NCBI GenBank assembly: GCA_947471745.1
Contig: CANJKZ010000768.1
Span: 697,501 to 761,500 of the forward strand
Direction: 5' to 3'
Length of the DNA stretch: 64,000 nt
DNA from: Closterium sp. Naga37s-1
Lineage: Eukaryota > Streptophyta > Zygnematophyceae > Desmidiales > Closteriaceae
Below the pieces are notes generated by a model that saw nothing but the letters and a program-made list of their open reading frames with translations, searched no databases and was not told the origin of the DNA. A program made the translations under genes and the position numbers. This document shows, in pieces, positions 24,120 to 36,940 of the stretch (position 1 is its first letter; each line of letters starts with the position of its first letter).

Positions 24120-25380
24120 GCAAGGGACAGGCAAAAGAGTGAGCAGTGGCGGCAGCGGAGCACACAGCTGCTGCCACACAGGCTTGAACAGCATCCAGTA
24201 GACACGTTCACAACCACCCCTGCCCACTACCCATGGGACTTACAGAACATGGCTGCAGATGAGCATGTCCCGCTCTTTGCGCTGGGGCACCCCCTCCCCC
24301 TTCCCCACTGCCATCGCCCTCTGTTTCGTGCCCACTGCCCACTATCCACTGCTCCCCTGCTGCCTGCCTCCTGCAACCTGCCCCCTGCCCCCTGCCCTCT
24401 GCCCTTTGCCAACTACTCACAGAGCGTGTGTGCAGATGAGCAGGCTTCTGTTTCTGCGCCGGTGCACCCCCTCCTGTTGCTCCATGCGTCTTCTCGGCTG
24501 TGTTTTGCCTCGACGCAGCACCCGCTCATGGCCTGCTTCCCCTCCGCTGCTCCCCTCCTGCCCACTTCTCCCCTCTCTTCTTCTGTCACCCCCATTCACT
24601 GCTGGCTACCATGCCCTCATCCCCCTCTCCTGCCTCGGGTGATAGATAAGAAGGTGCAGGGTGGGTGGCTGCTGTTGAGTGGGTGCAGGATAGGTGCTTG
24701 CCCAGCCGTTCCTCACATCCCAACCACCATCCCTCGCCTTTCATTATCCCTTGTTACTATATTCATCTTTCTGCATTCACCGTCCTCTCCTTTCACAGAA
24801 GTTGCATGCTGCCCTCTCAAACCTATCCAGCTCCCACCACACTCAACCTTGCTGTCCCCAACAGGCTTTTCAACCCCGCTCAAGACCAATATCAACAGGC
24901 TTTTCAACCCCGCTTTCCTACTGGCCCTTGGAGGTTTCTCCACCACTGTGCTCTGCCTCTTCTGGCCCTTCATCATCCTCGCCTTCCGCAACATCAAGAA
25001 CACCCCTTCGCTCTACAAGATCCTGCCATTTGGCAGAGGCGCATTCGTGTTGGTTGAAACATGATTTAGGCAGTGCATTTCAATCTTGAAGAAGGAACAC
25101 ATCATGCGTGCAAATGAGCTCAGCAGTTGAATTCTCCACTTCTACAAAGAGCTGCGATAGAATGTTAACTCCCACGAAGAGTATCAATGCACACTTTGTC
25201 ACCCTGAAACAAGCTTGTGCTCTGTTCTGCACTTCAGACAATTGTCACAAGCATCAGATAAGGAGACGAGGACAGGAGATCAGTCACACTAACCGCACTG
25301 CACACTATCTGCACTGCACACTATCTGCACTGCACACTATCTGCACTGCACAGTATCTACACTGCTCATACTCCGTTGAT
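23431..25380. other. Intergenic region with (CAG)n tract
   Basis: No gene is recognised. A CAG trinucleotide run lies at about 24080-24118. A 347-codon plus-strand frame (24021-25064) crosses it, but it is Ser/Pro/Leu-rich low complexity with a conflicting open frame on the same strand, and I do not support it as a gene. Confidence 0.4.
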
Positions 25381-25384
25381 TATT

Positions 25385-25960
25385 CTTGTGGAACGGTTGA
25401 AAAGGCCTGGGTGGGATGAAAAGGCCTGGATGGGATGAAACATTTTTACGTGTATTATAAAGGCATAGGTGTGCTGAAACGACCTGGGTGGGTTGAAAAG
25501 GCCTGCGTGAGATGAAAACAAATGGGTGGGTTGAAAAGGCATTGGTGGGATGAAAAGGCATGGGTGGGATGATGACGCATGGGTGGGATGAAAAGGCATG
25601 GGTGAGTTGAAGGGATGGGTGTGATGAAAAGGGATGGGTGTGATGAAAAGGGATGGGTGGGATGAAAAGGTCATGGGCAATCAGTGGGTTGAATTGGAAA
25701 GGGGGTGGGATGGAAACGCATGGGTGGGATGAAAACGCATGGGTGGAATGAAAGGCATGGGTGGGATGAAAAGGAATGGGTGGTATGAAAAGCCATGGGT
25801 GGGATGGAAAGACATGGGTGGTATGAAAATCCATGGGTGGGATGGAAAGGCATGGGTGGGATGGAAATGCATGGGTGGGATGAAAAGGCATGGGTGAGAT
25901 GAAAAGGCATGGATGGAATGAAAAGGCATGGGTGAGACGAAAAGCCGTGGGTGGGATGGA
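25385..25960 (+). repeat. 17-20-bp minisatellite (ATGGGTGGGATGAAAAGGC)
   Basis: About 30 imperfect copies of a G/A-rich unit. The complementary strand stays open as a His/Pro/Phe-rich repeat, which is a repeat artefact. Confidence 0.9.
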
Positions 25961-28900
25961 AAATGCAGCAGCAGAGGAAAGGGGCAGACGAGACAGTGGG
26001 AGTTGGAGGCTACGTGGAGGAGATGATTTATGTTGCTGTTGTTGAGCCATAAAAACAGGAGTGCATGGAAAACAGGAGTGACAAGAGTGGGTGGGACCAT
26101 GAATAAGCTGGGAAAAATGACATGTATGGGGGGTATTAATGGAGTGGGGATATGAGGGGAGTGATTGGTATGACAGGAGTGGGTGGTATGAGGGGAATTG
26201 GGGAAATGCGAGGCGCGGAGTTAATAAGAGGGTTGGGGGTTATGATAAGAGTGGGGGGTAGTTAAAGCTTGGGGGATGGGAGGAAATGGGGGACGAGGAG
26301 TGGGGGGTATGAGAGGATTGAAGGGGTATGAAAGCAGAGGGGGGTATGAGAGGAGTGGCGGAAATGAGAAATTTGGGGGGTATGAGAGGCTCATGAGTCT
26401 GCTAGGTGGGGGTGATGGTATGGGGGCACCTGCCACTGATCTGCCACTGACCTGCCACTGACCTGCCACTGACCTGCCACTGATCTGCCACTGACCTGCT
26501 CCTGATCCACGGGTGACCCACGTTCCCCTCACCACCCATGTTCCCCTCACCACCCATGTTCCTCTCACCACCCATGTTCTTCTCACTACCCAGTAATGAC
26601 CACTACCAGTGATTCATTATAGCCCACCTCCTTCCTCGCACCATGCACCTCGTTTCGCCCAACAAACCACCTTTCCCCCTGATCATCCGCAAGGAAGAAA
26701 ACTGCTTTACGGGAGTACCCAGCATCCCCCTCTCGCAGGTTACCCGCAGGTTGCCCCAAGGAACGCACCTCCTTCTTCCTCCTCTGGGGCACCGAGCAGC
26801 CACAAGTGCACTGAGCAGGCCCGAATAGCCCTTAAGGGCGGAGAGAATGGGGGAGAAGTCAAGAAACAGGTGCGGGGCTGGTGGAGGGGGGGCGGTGGGT
26901 TGGTGATGGAAGGGGGAGGAGGCAGGGTGGATGGAGGAAGCAGAGAGGGGGAAAGGGAGAAGGGAAAGGAGCAGAGTCCTTTGAAGTTGATGCGGAAGAC
27001 AATGTGGGTGTGGGTGGGGGGGGGGGGGGGGTGGTGGGGGAGGAGGGAAGGGAAAGCTGGAAGAGGAGGGAGAAACAGGGAAAGGAAGGGAGGGACCCAA
27101 GCCTTTGAGAGGGTACGAAAAAGGGTGTACAAAGGTGCCAAACAGTTCTGGAAGGGCGGGAGTCAGTGCAGTGGGCCATGCTTGAGTCACGTTGAGAATT
27201 CTCGATGCGCACAACCTCAAGTGCGAAATAGAGCTGCAAATCATATCAGTGCTAGAAGCTGAGAGAAGAAGAAGGGTGAGTGCAGCGGGGATGAAGTTAG
27301 GTAGGTGTTTGGGAGAGGGAGTTGGAAGAGAGGGGGAGCAGTTCAGGGGAAATCATTACTTTTCCGGCAGTGGCGCCGCTGGCGGTGGTGCAGCTGTGGG
27401 TGCGATCATCGGCCGGCTTGACACCCGCGGTGATGCCCCCACTCCACTCGCACACTGCAGGCCCAGCCACTCCAATCGGACCGTGTGAATTCAACGGGGA
27501 CGAGTCCCGAGACGGGTCATGACAGAGCCTGGCACCGTGGATACGGGGAATGGGAGGGAGAGGGGTTAGGGGAGGGGTAGGGGAGGGGGGAGGGGAGGAG
27601 GGTAAGGGGAAAGGGAGGAGGTAAGGGGAGGGGGTGGAGATAAAGGAACGGAGAGAGGGCAAGGTTATTATGAGGTAAGGGGAGGGGCAGTGGGTAAGGG
27701 AGTTGGAGGAGGCAAGTGAAAGGTTAGCGTGTAAGTGGAAAAAGAGGGCGTAAGGGGAGGGTTCACGATGGCCTTGCGGTGGTGCCTTGGCAAGCAGTGT
27801 GGCTGTGCGAGTGGGTGCAAGACGGCATGGAAACAGCAAGCAGGAGTAACCCTACAGGGGGGTAAGGAATTTGGAGGGCCGAGAGAAGGAGAAGAGGAGC
27901 GGTTTGAAACCTGCTGCACCCTACCCTTGACTGTGACGTTATGTGGGTGTAGTGGTTCCATGATTCCCAACGAGAATGTCCTGCGTGCCGTTGTAACGAG
28001 GCGAACTTTGAGACGACTGAAAGTAAGCTCGTTACCTGCCACATCCTGTACTTCATTGTGGCGTTACATGAGGGTGGTAGCATACATTGGTCCGACGGCC
28101 TGCCACATCCTTCCCTGCCACATCCCTCCCTGCCACATCCTTCCCTGCCACATCCCTCCCTGGCACAACGGATTTCCTTGAAGCAGCACCATCCCCCCCT
28201 TTCCCCACATAGCCTGCCTTCGCCAACCATGCGTACCCTCCCCCCCATCTCCCCCCCCTTCGCCCCCTCTCCATGTGCCTTGCGACCTTGATGCATCGTA
28301 TTCACATGCTTAAGCTCACTATGCCCCAGTCCCGCCTGCTTGTGTCCCTGCCCCCCCTCTCGCCTCGTGTATGTCTGCCCATCCTGCTGCCGCCTCACCT
28401 CGTATATGCCCTGCTTGACTTCGCTGCTGCCCTACCAACTGTAGCACGTAATTTGGCTGTTGCACACCACTCCGGTCCCATCAGCTTATGTCCCTCATCA
28501 GCTCCGGTCACACCACCCATGTCCCTGTCCTGTTGCACACCACATCAGCATCTAGTTGCCGCTACAGCTGCAATGATGGTCCTTCGGATCCCGGCAGGGC
28601 AGCCGTACATCTGCCGTACATCTGCCACGACACCGACATGGATAGGCGGAAGCGTAGAACAGAGCGGGGAGGGGGAGGAAGGGTGGGGCCGGCACAGATG
28701 GGCAGTCAACTCATGATGCACCAGATGGCTGCAACCCGACCGGCTGCCAAGCATTTTGTGGCACATGTCACGGGAAGATAGCAAGGTGGAATCTGTCAGT
28801 CCGCAGGCAAGGCGGCAAGGCGGCCTATTACACGTCAGCGGACTTTAATGAAAAGGCTGCACCCAGTTACTCCGAGTGGTTCAAGGCCCGATGAGATGAG

Positions 28901-28985
28901 TTACCCTTTGAGCCTCTACATGGAGGGCGGGGAGGCGGGGAAGCTGGAAGCGTTGCGTGCAGGGAGGGGGGTGCACACTTAAGAT
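25961..28985. other. Low-complexity intergenic DNA
   Basis: Purine-rich stretches (26100-26420, 26860-27100, 27540-27760) and short repeats such as CCTGCCACTGA (26430-26500) and CTGCCACATCC (28100-28160). Long open frames here are on several strands at once and compositionally biased. I see no gene. Confidence 0.4.
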
Positions 28986-28989
28986 TCTA

Positions 28990-29075
28990 GGAGGTGGTTC
29001 ATGTGAGGACGTGGGAGCGAAGGTGGTTCATGTGAGGACGTGGGAGCGGAGGTGGTTCATGTGAGGACCATTGCA
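28990..29075 (+). repeat. Three tandem copies of a 29-bp unit
   Basis: The unit GAGGTGGTTCATGTGAGGAC followed by GTGGGAGCG occurs three times head to tail with minor changes. Confidence 0.8.
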
Positions 29076-29504
29076 ATGCGATGGCACGTGGAGAACGTGG
29101 GGCCATCATGATGACGTGGTGATTATGCTAATAGAGGTCAACTCACCATCGCCATCGCAAAGGCTTTGTCGAACAGCCGTCGTTCCAGCCTCGAGGCCCC
29201 TTCCCCATTAATCTGCCACTTTCACTATCAGGGAGCTTCGTCCCTCCTCTCGCATTCCACTCATCCCTTTCTCGCTCCTTCCATTACTTCCAGTCCACTC
29301 CTTCCGTTCCTGATTGTGCCATTATGTGAGGGGAGTATCCGTCCTTCCCATGGCTTTCTGCGCTCCCTCCAGCTGCAGTACAGCGATTCTGGAAGCGAAA
29401 GTGCACCAGGATGGGCAGCAGCAGCAGCAGAGGCAGCGGTGGTGGCAGCAGGCAGAGCCACGTGCGACCTGCCCGTTCTCTTCTTGTCCCTTCCTTCCAC
29501 CACG

Positions 29505-29850
29505 CAGCTCGCCTCCACCAACCATGTGTCGCAGCTCGCCTCCACCAACCATGTATCGCAGCTCGCCTCCACCAACCATGTGTCGCAGCTCGCCTCCACC
29601 AACCATGTGTCGCAGCTCGCCTCCACAAACCATGTGTCGCAGCTCGCCTCCACCAACCATGTGTCGCAGCTCGCCTCCACCAACCATGTGTCGCAGCTCG
29701 CCTCCACCAACCATGTGTCGCAGCTCGCCTCCAGCAACCATGTATCGCAGCTCGCCTCCAGCAACCATGTGTCGCAGCTCGCCTCCAGCAACCATGTGTC
29801 GCAGCTCGCCTCCACCAACCATGTGTCGCAGCTCGCCTCCCCCATGTGCC
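29505..29850 (+). repeat. 27-bp minisatellite, about 12 copies
   Basis: The unit (core TGTCGCAGCTCGCCTCCACC plus AACCATG) repeats head to tail. As 27 is divisible by 3 the array is open in all three plus frames and two minus frames, encoding simple 9-residue repeats. No flanking domain supports a protein. Confidence 0.9.
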
Positions 29851-30371
29851 ATCTAGCCTCGGTGCAGCATGCTCACACGCCCCCTCACACTGATCCAGTC
29901 CCGCCTGCTTGTGCCTCTGCCCCAGTGCTCCATCTCTCGACTCGCTCTTGTCTGCTCCTTTCTTCCAATCTATCTATCCCCCACCTGTGCGCCGCCGGCC
30001 TCTCGTCGGCTCCACTCTTGTCCCTGCTGCAACCCACGTCAGCACCCACCCTACCAACACTTCGGCTGCTGCTGTTGCTGCTGCGTCAGCGAGACTTGGC
30101 TCCTGACCCAGGCCGTCACGCACCTGTCACGCCATTGCAGACGCACACCGGCATGGCAAGAGGGAAGGTGATGGGGAGGAGGAAAGGAAAAGAGGGGGGG
30201 TTTGGGGAGAGGGGGAAGGAAAGGGGGTGACGAGGAGGGGAAGATTGTGGAGAGTGATTGCACAAGCGCTGACGTCGTGCATAGGCGTCGCATCGTTGTG
30301 GCTCTCTAACGGCTACCGCAAATCCCAGCGTCCATGTCGCGGTGACAGATGTTCTTAATCTGTAGGGACGC

Positions 30372-30929
30372 TCATTTTGCCTCTACTCGCAGGGGCGTGT
30401 GGGGCGAGGAGGGCGGGGTTGTGACATGATGTGGCATGGAGCGACGAAGGCGAATCGCGGGTGAAAGTGCAACATGAACAATCAAGAGCGAGCAAGTTGG
30501 AGGGGATAAGGGGGTAAAAGGGCGCATGATGTTGACACGGTTACACTGGGTCGACTCACCATCGCCGTCGCCAAGGTCGCTTCGGCATGAAGCCACGTCT
30601 TCTTTCATGCCCTTTAGAGCAGCTATTAATCTGTTCTGCTCGTCTTTTTCCTGCTCCTTCTTGGCGAAGGGTAACTGATGCGCTACTGAAGGCCTAAATG
30701 GTGACGGTTGTCTCTTCGACAATTTATCCCACTGGTGAAACTGCAATCCTCTTTCATCAGAATTGATTGCAACCGCAACAAGACGTGAATTGCAGAAGTT
30801 AGCGCCGACATGAGGGATAGTGGAGGACAAGACGCCGAAAGAGGGAGACGGAGGCGCCGTTTGAGCAAATGGGGATTCGGGGCCAACTCTGTTGCTAAAT
30901 GCGAACAACTGTCCGCGGGCCCGTCGCAT
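30372..30929 (-). CDS. Hypothetical protein or exon, unrecognised
   Basis: A 185-codon frame. Its first 120 residues look protein-like and mixed in composition, with a charged helical stretch (KKEQEKDEQNRLIAALKG) and then a GDGDG end at a possible splice donor (GTGAGT on the minus strand near 30555). The remainder is Pro/Ser-rich and may be intron. It abuts the gypsy integrase fragment on the same strand and could be a downstream part of that element. No family recognised. Confidence 0.3.
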   Translation of the reverse strand: MRRARGQLFAFSNRVGPESPFAQTAPPSPSFGVLSSTIPHVGANFCNSRLVAVAINSDERGLQFHQWDKLSKRQPSPFRPSVAHQLPFAKKEQEKDEQNRLIAALKGMKEDVASCRSDLGDGDGESTQCNRVNIMRPFTPLSPPTCSLLIVHVALSPAIRLRRSMPHHVTTPPSSPHTPLRVEAK

Positions 30930-31880
30930 GAAACAGGCTGACGTGGAATGATGGGCTGATGTACCAGTCTGTCGGCAACAGTAAATGGGCGGTAACTGGG
31001 CTGATCATGCGGCTTATTTGGAACGGTCCACAGTATCGCGGTCGAAGCTTCAGTATGACAGGCAGTCTTAAGTTCTGTGTGTCCAGCAGTATGTAGTCTC
31101 CTGACTGGTATGTGACTGGGCGGCGGTGGCCGTCAGCATTTCTCTTAGCGATGACATTTGCTAATTTAACCGGTTCTGCCGCTCTGGTGCGGGCAACTTG
31201 CAGAATTTCTGCAAATTGCTGTGCACATGACGTTGGGTTGTTCGGACTCGGCGTCATGGGCACTGTTGGATTTTGCCCGTAGTTCGGGTAAAATAGGGAC
31301 TGCTGCGTCGTCGCTGACGTGGCGTTGTTGTAGGCGAACTCGATCAGCAGCAGCTGCTGCTCCCATGTTGTCGGGTCGTTGCACGTGGCACGAATCAGCT
31401 GCTCCATGGTTTGATTTGTCCGCTCCGTTTGACAGTCGGTCTCGGGGTGGTACGACAAGTTGAACTGTAGCTTGGTCACGAACTGCTCCCAAATGTTTTT
31501 CCAGGAGTCGCAGGTAAACTTCGTGTCGTGGTCGCTGATTATCGCGGCTGGTATCCCGTGTAGTCGAATGATGGTTGCGATGAATAGGCGAGCGTTTTCC
31601 TCGGAAGAGATCGATTTCCTGCACGCAGCGAAGTGAGTCATTTTCGTCAGTCTGTCAACGACGACCATCACCACGTCATTACTCCGTGACGAAATCCATG
31701 ATAACCTGCTGCCAGGCACGCTCGGGCGGTGGAATCGGCTGCAGCTGACCTGCCTTTCTTTTTCGCGAGCTCTTCATCACCTGACACGTAGGACACGAGC
31801 CCACGTGGTGCTGTATGTCGGTCAACAGCTCCGGCTCTGAAGCTCCTCTGGCGATAGCAAGTAGACTATTGCCGACCTAG
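30895..31880 (-). pseudogene. Ty3/gypsy integrase fragment, degraded
   Basis: Minus-strand reading shows the end of an integrase zinc-binding motif (HHVGSCPTCQVMKS, about 31780-31830), then a stop/frame break, then the integrase core: VDRLTKMTHF, ISDHDTKFT with a catalytic-type Asp, and SYHPETDCQTERTNQTMEQ where the family normally has DGQTER, so a Gly is replaced by Cys. The C-terminal segment (LRPRYCGPFQI, FHVSLFH) is also typical. The protease, RT and RNase H parts and LTRs are absent, so this is a truncated relic. Confidence 0.85.
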
Positions 31881-31883
31881 AAC

Positions 31884-31895
31884 TGGTACCAGAGC
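31884..31895 (+). other. Primer-binding-site-like sequence of older copia fragment
   Basis: TGGTACCAGAGC differs by one base from the initiator-tRNA-complementary PBS TGGTATCAGAGC used by the intact element in this window, and it lies 88 bp before the gag-like ATG at 31983. No LTR precedes it: gypsy coding sequence on the other strand reaches to within about 25 bp. Confidence 0.6.
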
Positions 31896-31982
31896 TTGGC
31901 GAACGGGCGCGTCGATCGTCGTGAATTCGTTTGGTGCGTCAAGTGCAATTAGTAGAGGAGAGGAGTTATTCGCGCCTACGCC

Positions 31983-33505
31983 ATGACAGACGAGGCAAGT
32001 TCGGGTTTCAGTGTGAGTCTTGGACGCCCGCAATCGAAAGCTCTTCTCGAGGCCCTTACGAGTGGCCGATTGGTGGTGAAACCGACGATCGGGCTCAGCG
32101 AAGCCCGGCGCTTCAACAGGGGCAACTACAACATGTGGCGAAAGAAGTTCATTCGGATCACAGAGGAGGTTGACCTCTTACCATACTACCATCCCGACGA
32201 GGAGACGAATGAGGGAGTTGCGCCTTCCACGACGGATACGAAGGAGAAAATAGCGGCGTTAAAAAAAAAAAAACAAAAACAAAAAAAAAACAAAAAAGGC
32301 GATGAGGAACCAACTGCTGATGCTGAGTATGGAGAAAGGTGAGATAATCATCACATGCATCAATAGGACGAAAAGCTACAACGACGACTTGCGGGTGATG
32401 GGAGCCGCGGAGACAGAGCATGAGATGATTGACTATATCATTCAAGGCCTTCCTGAAGAGTGGGAATCAGACATCGGTATGTTTACGTACCAACCGCTGG
32501 GAAGTTCGACAAATCTGCAGGAGATTCTGCAATCTCTTGAGACGATAAAGGAGATGAGGGAAAAGAAAGCGGCAGCAGCAGCTTAAGAATTCGATGAGGA
32601 GAGGCCGGGTTTGGTGAATGCAACGAAGGGGTTTGGAGTGTGCTACCAGCGCAGAAAGAGGGGGCATAAGGTGATTAGCTGTTACGAAAATCCACAAAGC
32701 ACGAAAAATCACTTAAGGGCAAAGTGGTGGAGAACGAGAAAATGAATAATGGGGGAACAGAGTGGCAGCAGAAACGAGGATTCAGCGGCAAGTGTGATTG
32801 TTGTGGGCACTACGGGCATCGAGCCACAGAGTGTTACTCCAACTTGAATAGTAAGAGCTACAGGGGACCATCGTAGCAGAGGAATGTGGCGGCAAAGGCG
32901 AATGTAGAGAAACAGGAAAAGGAAGATGTGATTTTGGGAGGAGCGCATGTTGCGAGTGTGGTGCGTTTACCGAAGGATGTTCACCAGACGGACGAACGTG
33001 AGAAGACGTCATGGTTCATCGACAGCGGATGCACGCGTCACATGGCATTCAGGTCAGATTGGATGGAGAGCGTGAGGAAGTCGAGTGAGAGTTGTATACT
33101 GCAAAGTAACAGTGGGAAGTTTCCAATAACATGAGATGGTGATGTGGTGCTCCAGAGTCCTTTCGGAGAGGTTAAACTGGAGAGTGTTCTATTAGTTGAG
33201 GATTTAAAGGTGGACCTGATTAGTTACCCACAGCTTGATGACTTGGGGTGCAAGATATTAGTGGCGAGGTGGCTGTGTTTGGTCCTGAACGGGAGACGTA
33301 TGCGGAGCGGATGGTTATTTCAGTGATGGGTTCTATGAGACGAACCTAATAACGATGAAGGATGAGGTCTATGAAGATCCTCTTTGAAGATCCTGTGTAT
33401 ACTGAGATGGGAAAATTGGAGGAGTTATCAACTGAGGAGGATGAGAGTGAGGACTCGAATGATACGGCAGCAAGTGTGGAGGCAACGGTGAGGCAGGAAG
33501 AGTAG
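31983..33505 (+). pseudogene. Degraded Ty1/copia gag-protease fragment
   Basis: A UBN2-type gag in pieces: an N-terminal segment (RFNRGNYNMWRKKFI), a frame break at an A-rich stretch near 32262-32295, then the gag core (YNDDLRVMGAAE, YIIQGLPEEWES) ending at TAA near 32584. A CCHC zinc knuckle (CDCCGHYGHRATEC, about 32795-32835) and the protease signature WFIDSGCTRHM (about 33010-33045) follow, interrupted by a TGA at 33133. An acidic segment follows at 33420-33505. The integrase core is missing between protease and acidic region. The frame resumes at 40286-40406, on the far side of the younger copia insertion. Confidence 0.8.
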
Positions 33506-33510
33506 ATAGT

Positions 33511-33636
33511 TGTGATAATAGAAACGAGAATGAATGACTAAGGGAAAGTTGGGTACAAATGTGAACCCTAGAAAACTGTACCCCATATGTGCTACCCCAC
33601 TATAGCCTACAGTAGCTATGTCATATAAATCTGACA
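33511..33636 (-). repeat. 3' LTR of copia element (126 bp)
   Basis: Plus-strand copy begins TGTGATAATAG and ends AAATCTGACA. It matches 40155-40280 throughout as far as I can read. A TATATGAC stretch (minus strand) could serve as the LTR TATA box. Confidence 0.95.
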
Positions 33637-33648
33637 CACCCCCATAGG
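33637..33648 (-). other. Polypurine tract
   Basis: On the minus strand CCTATGGGGGTG abuts the 3' LTR, the usual position and composition for the plus-strand primer of a retrotransposon. Confidence 0.6.
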
Positions 33649-33845
33649 CAAAGTGGGGGAGAACAAGGGGTCACAAGACCAGTCAAGCAAAGCAAAGCAA
33701 GCTCAGGGTGGATCACAAAGTCACCACACATTCCGAGCACAAGTTCAAGGCCACAAGGCCAGTTCACATGCAGGATTACATATATATATAAGGCTAGACA
33801 AGCAAGAGCAGGTGTATATATATATATGCAACAGTACAAACAAGG

Positions 33846-36800
33846 TCAAGGGGTGAGCAAGTGAGTCAAGGTAGGCACAAGACCCAGCTGAGTACAGAAG
33901 CGCTGATGATCACAAGGCGCAAGTGCCTTGGTGAAGATATCAGCAGTGTTGGCCTGAGAGGCCACGTACGCAAGCCGCAGCTGACCACGCTGCTGTAGCT
34001 CACGAGCAAGGAAGTAGCGGAGAGCAATGTGCTTCGTTCTGTGCTCCAGTCTCTGCTCTCGACACAAGGCCAGCATGGCCTTGTTGTCTACGTACAGCAC
34101 TGGAGGAGAACGAGGCGGCTCTCCGAGGTCAGTCAGCAGGTAGGTGAGCCAGCGAAGCTCCTGTGCAGCCATGGCCCCGGCGTAGATCTCAGCCTCACAA
34201 CTGGAGCCGAGAACAGAAGACGAGCGGGTAGCCCGCCACGAAACAGAGCCGGAACCAAGGCTGAAGGTGTAACCCTGTGAAGACCGCTGCGTAGCCTGGT
34301 CGTCAGCCCAAGAAGCGTCTGCGTGCCCAGTGAGGACCACTGGACTCTGCCCTCCAAGCACAAGCCCCATGCCCGACGTACTGCACAAGTAACGCAACAC
34401 CCTCTTCACTGCAGCCATGTGCTCCGGTCTGTGTCTCCCAGGAGCAACATAGCGTGCGAGAATGCTAAGAGGGTATGCGAGGTCAGGTCGTGTGCAGGTC
34501 ATCAGGTACATGAGGCAGCCAACAAGCTCTGGGTACGGGCCACTCGACTCTACGGACTCATCCGAAGGCAGAGCTGAGAGCGAGTGGCGAGTAGGCAGAG
34601 GAGTGGCCTGAGGCGAGGAGTACGTGAAGCCGAAGCGCTGAAGGACCTGCTGCACCATGTGTGACTGAGTCAGGGTAATGGTGCGGCGTGCTCTGTCCCG
34701 GGTGATCTGCAAGCCAAGGTAGCTGCGCAGTTCACCCAGGTCTGTGCACGTGTGTCTCTTCTGCAGCTCGGACTTCACGTGGGCGAGTCCAGCAGTGTCA
34801 GCTGTGGCAAAGACCAAGTCGTCGACGTACACGAGGATGTAGAACGGCGGCAAAGAAGTGTCGGTGCGCAGAATCAGCGACGGGTCGGCAGTAGAGGGAG
34901 CAAACCCAAGAGCCGCAAGTGTAGTCCTCAGTGTGTCGTGCCACTCACGCGGTGCCTGGCAGAGACCGTAGACTGGCCGCCGGAGGCTCCACTGGGTGCC
35001 AGGAGGAAAAGACCCAGTGAAGCCAGGTGGGCGACGCAGCCAGATCTCCTCGTGCAGGCTGCCCTGCAAGAAAGCAGTGCTGAAGTCAAGAGAGTGCAGC
35101 TCGTAGTCGCGGTGAGCAGCTATGTGCAGCAGTACCCGAAGAGTGGTCATCTTCGGGGTGGGAGAGAAGGTCTGAAAGTAGTCAACTCCCTGCCGCTGAC
35201 TGAAGCCACGAGCCACGTAACGTGCCTTGAAGACAGGCGGAGAACCCGGCAGTCGCTTCACCCTGAAAATCCACATGCCACTGACGATGTTCGCCCCAGG
35301 CGGGGGAACCTCGTCAACGTAGGTGCCTGTGGACTTCCAGGAAGCCATCTCTGTGTCCATAGCTGCCTGCCACTGAGAGGAGTAGGGACCCTCTATCGCC
35401 TCCGCGTAAGAGCGCGGAGTCGGGATGTCAAGTGCATCCGGGTCTCCCTCAGGGGTAAGCAGTACGGACACGAGATGAGGTGAAGCAGCAGCCAAACACT
35501 GGAACTCCTCCTGCCTGTCCTCAAGGACGTCCGTGCCAAGGGCACACTCACCCCCGACGGACGGAGGACAGACAGACTCAGACGCAACGACAAGACTAGC
35601 AGCGTAGTCTAGACGACAGCGAGCAGCAAAGTCGACGAGCTCAGCAACTAGGGCAGACGCAGAAGTGGACTCAAAGGAAGGGTCAGTGACGACAGTAGCA
35701 AGGAGACGCGTGACAGTAGGACTGGCAGCACGAAGAGAGTCCGACTCCGGGTCGGGAAGAGCAGGAAGAGAGGACTCAGGAGGAGAAGGCAAAGGGGCAC
35801 GCAGAGGAGCAGTGGACGGACGCAGAGACATCCGGTGCGTGCCAGGGACAGGAGGAGGACGCTGACGCGAACCACGGCCACTAGTGCTAGCAAGACGGAC
35901 AGGCGACGCAGGGCGAGACGCAGGCTCACGACGCTCAGCCAGACCTCCAGTAGGACCAGTGTAGGGAGAAGGAGCGGGCAGTGTGAAGGCCGGTTGTAAC
36001 TGTAACTGGGACGGGACAGGCTGTGGACACTCTAAGGGAGGAGGAGGACCAGTAGAAGGCGGGAGACCAAGAACCTGCTGAAGGAGCGGAACGAAGTACG
36101 GCCGAGGCCTCGCGGCGACTCCAGACACAGCAGGGACAGCACCAGCACCCCCAGCGGCAGCACCAGCGCCAGCAGCACCTCCAGCTCCAGTACCTCCAGC
36201 AGCACCAGTAGCACCCCCAGTAGGACCGCCTCCAGGACCGACAGCAGTAGCCTCAGCGCCAACACCCTCAGCAGCTCCAGCTCCAGGCGTACCCGCAGGC
36301 CCAGCAGCTCCAGTACTCCCAGTACGAGCACCTCCGGGACACGCGGCACCAGCACCCGCAGCAGTCGAAGAACCTCCAGCTCCAGCAGCACGCCGCCAGC
36401 GTCGGGCAAACCACTCTCGCAGCTCATGTGGAGAGAGTGGCTCCCGCCGAGACGAAGCACCCGGAGAACCTCCAGGCTCAGCACCTCCAGACGCCACACG
36501 AGCAGGCCCAGCTCCCTCAGGCTCCGCACCCCCAGGCTCAGCACCTCCAGGCGTAGCACCCCCAGGCTCAGCACCCCCAGGCGTAGCACCCCCAGGCTCA
36601 GCACCCCCAGGCTCAGCACCCCCAGTAGTAGCACCCCCAGGCGTAGCACCCCCAGGCTCAGCACCTCCAGGCGTAGCACCCCCAGGCTCAGCACCCCCAG
36701 GCTCAGCACCCCCAGGCTCAGCACCCCCAGGCTCAGCACCCCCAGGCTCAGCACCCCCAGGAGTAGCACCCTCAGGCTCAGCACCCCCAGGCGTAGCACC

Positions 36801-36937
36801 CACACGCTCAGCACCCCCAGAGTCAGCACCCCCAGGCTCAGCACCCTCAGCAGCACCAGAGTCACCAGTAACCTCGACAGGCTCGACTGCGTCTACCTGG
36901 GACACACCTGAAGGGGCAGGACCCTGAAGGGGGAGGG
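33846..36937 (-). CDS. Copia pol remnant: repeat linker, reverse transcriptase, RNase H
   Basis: The reading frame starts, after the integrase deletion, in a post-integrase proline-rich segment (PVDPLPLQGPAPSG). A roughly 110-residue linker of GGAEPGGATP repeats follows (36530-36850), then Ala/Gly-rich sequence. The RT domain shows WQAAMDTEMASWK, DFSTAFLQG and the catalytic YVDDLVFA near 34830. RNase H shows the DASWADD start and the SSCEAEIYAG motif, then the conserved C-terminal KHIALRYFLARE. It ends at a TGA at about 33846. No internal stop. Without its own start codon it presumably depended on gag-pol fusion, now broken by a +1 shift at the deletion joint. Confidence 0.85.
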
Positions 36938-36940
36938 GGT

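Noticed and set aside
24021-25064. 347-codon plus-strand frame with a poly-Ser stretch
   Set aside because: Low complexity over a CAG microsatellite, with another equally open frame on the same strand and no recognisable domain.
27297-27839. Pro/Ser/Leu-rich minus-strand frames in the 26-28 kb region
   Set aside because: Compositional consequence of purine-rich plus-strand repeats; frames overlap on both strands and have no domain.
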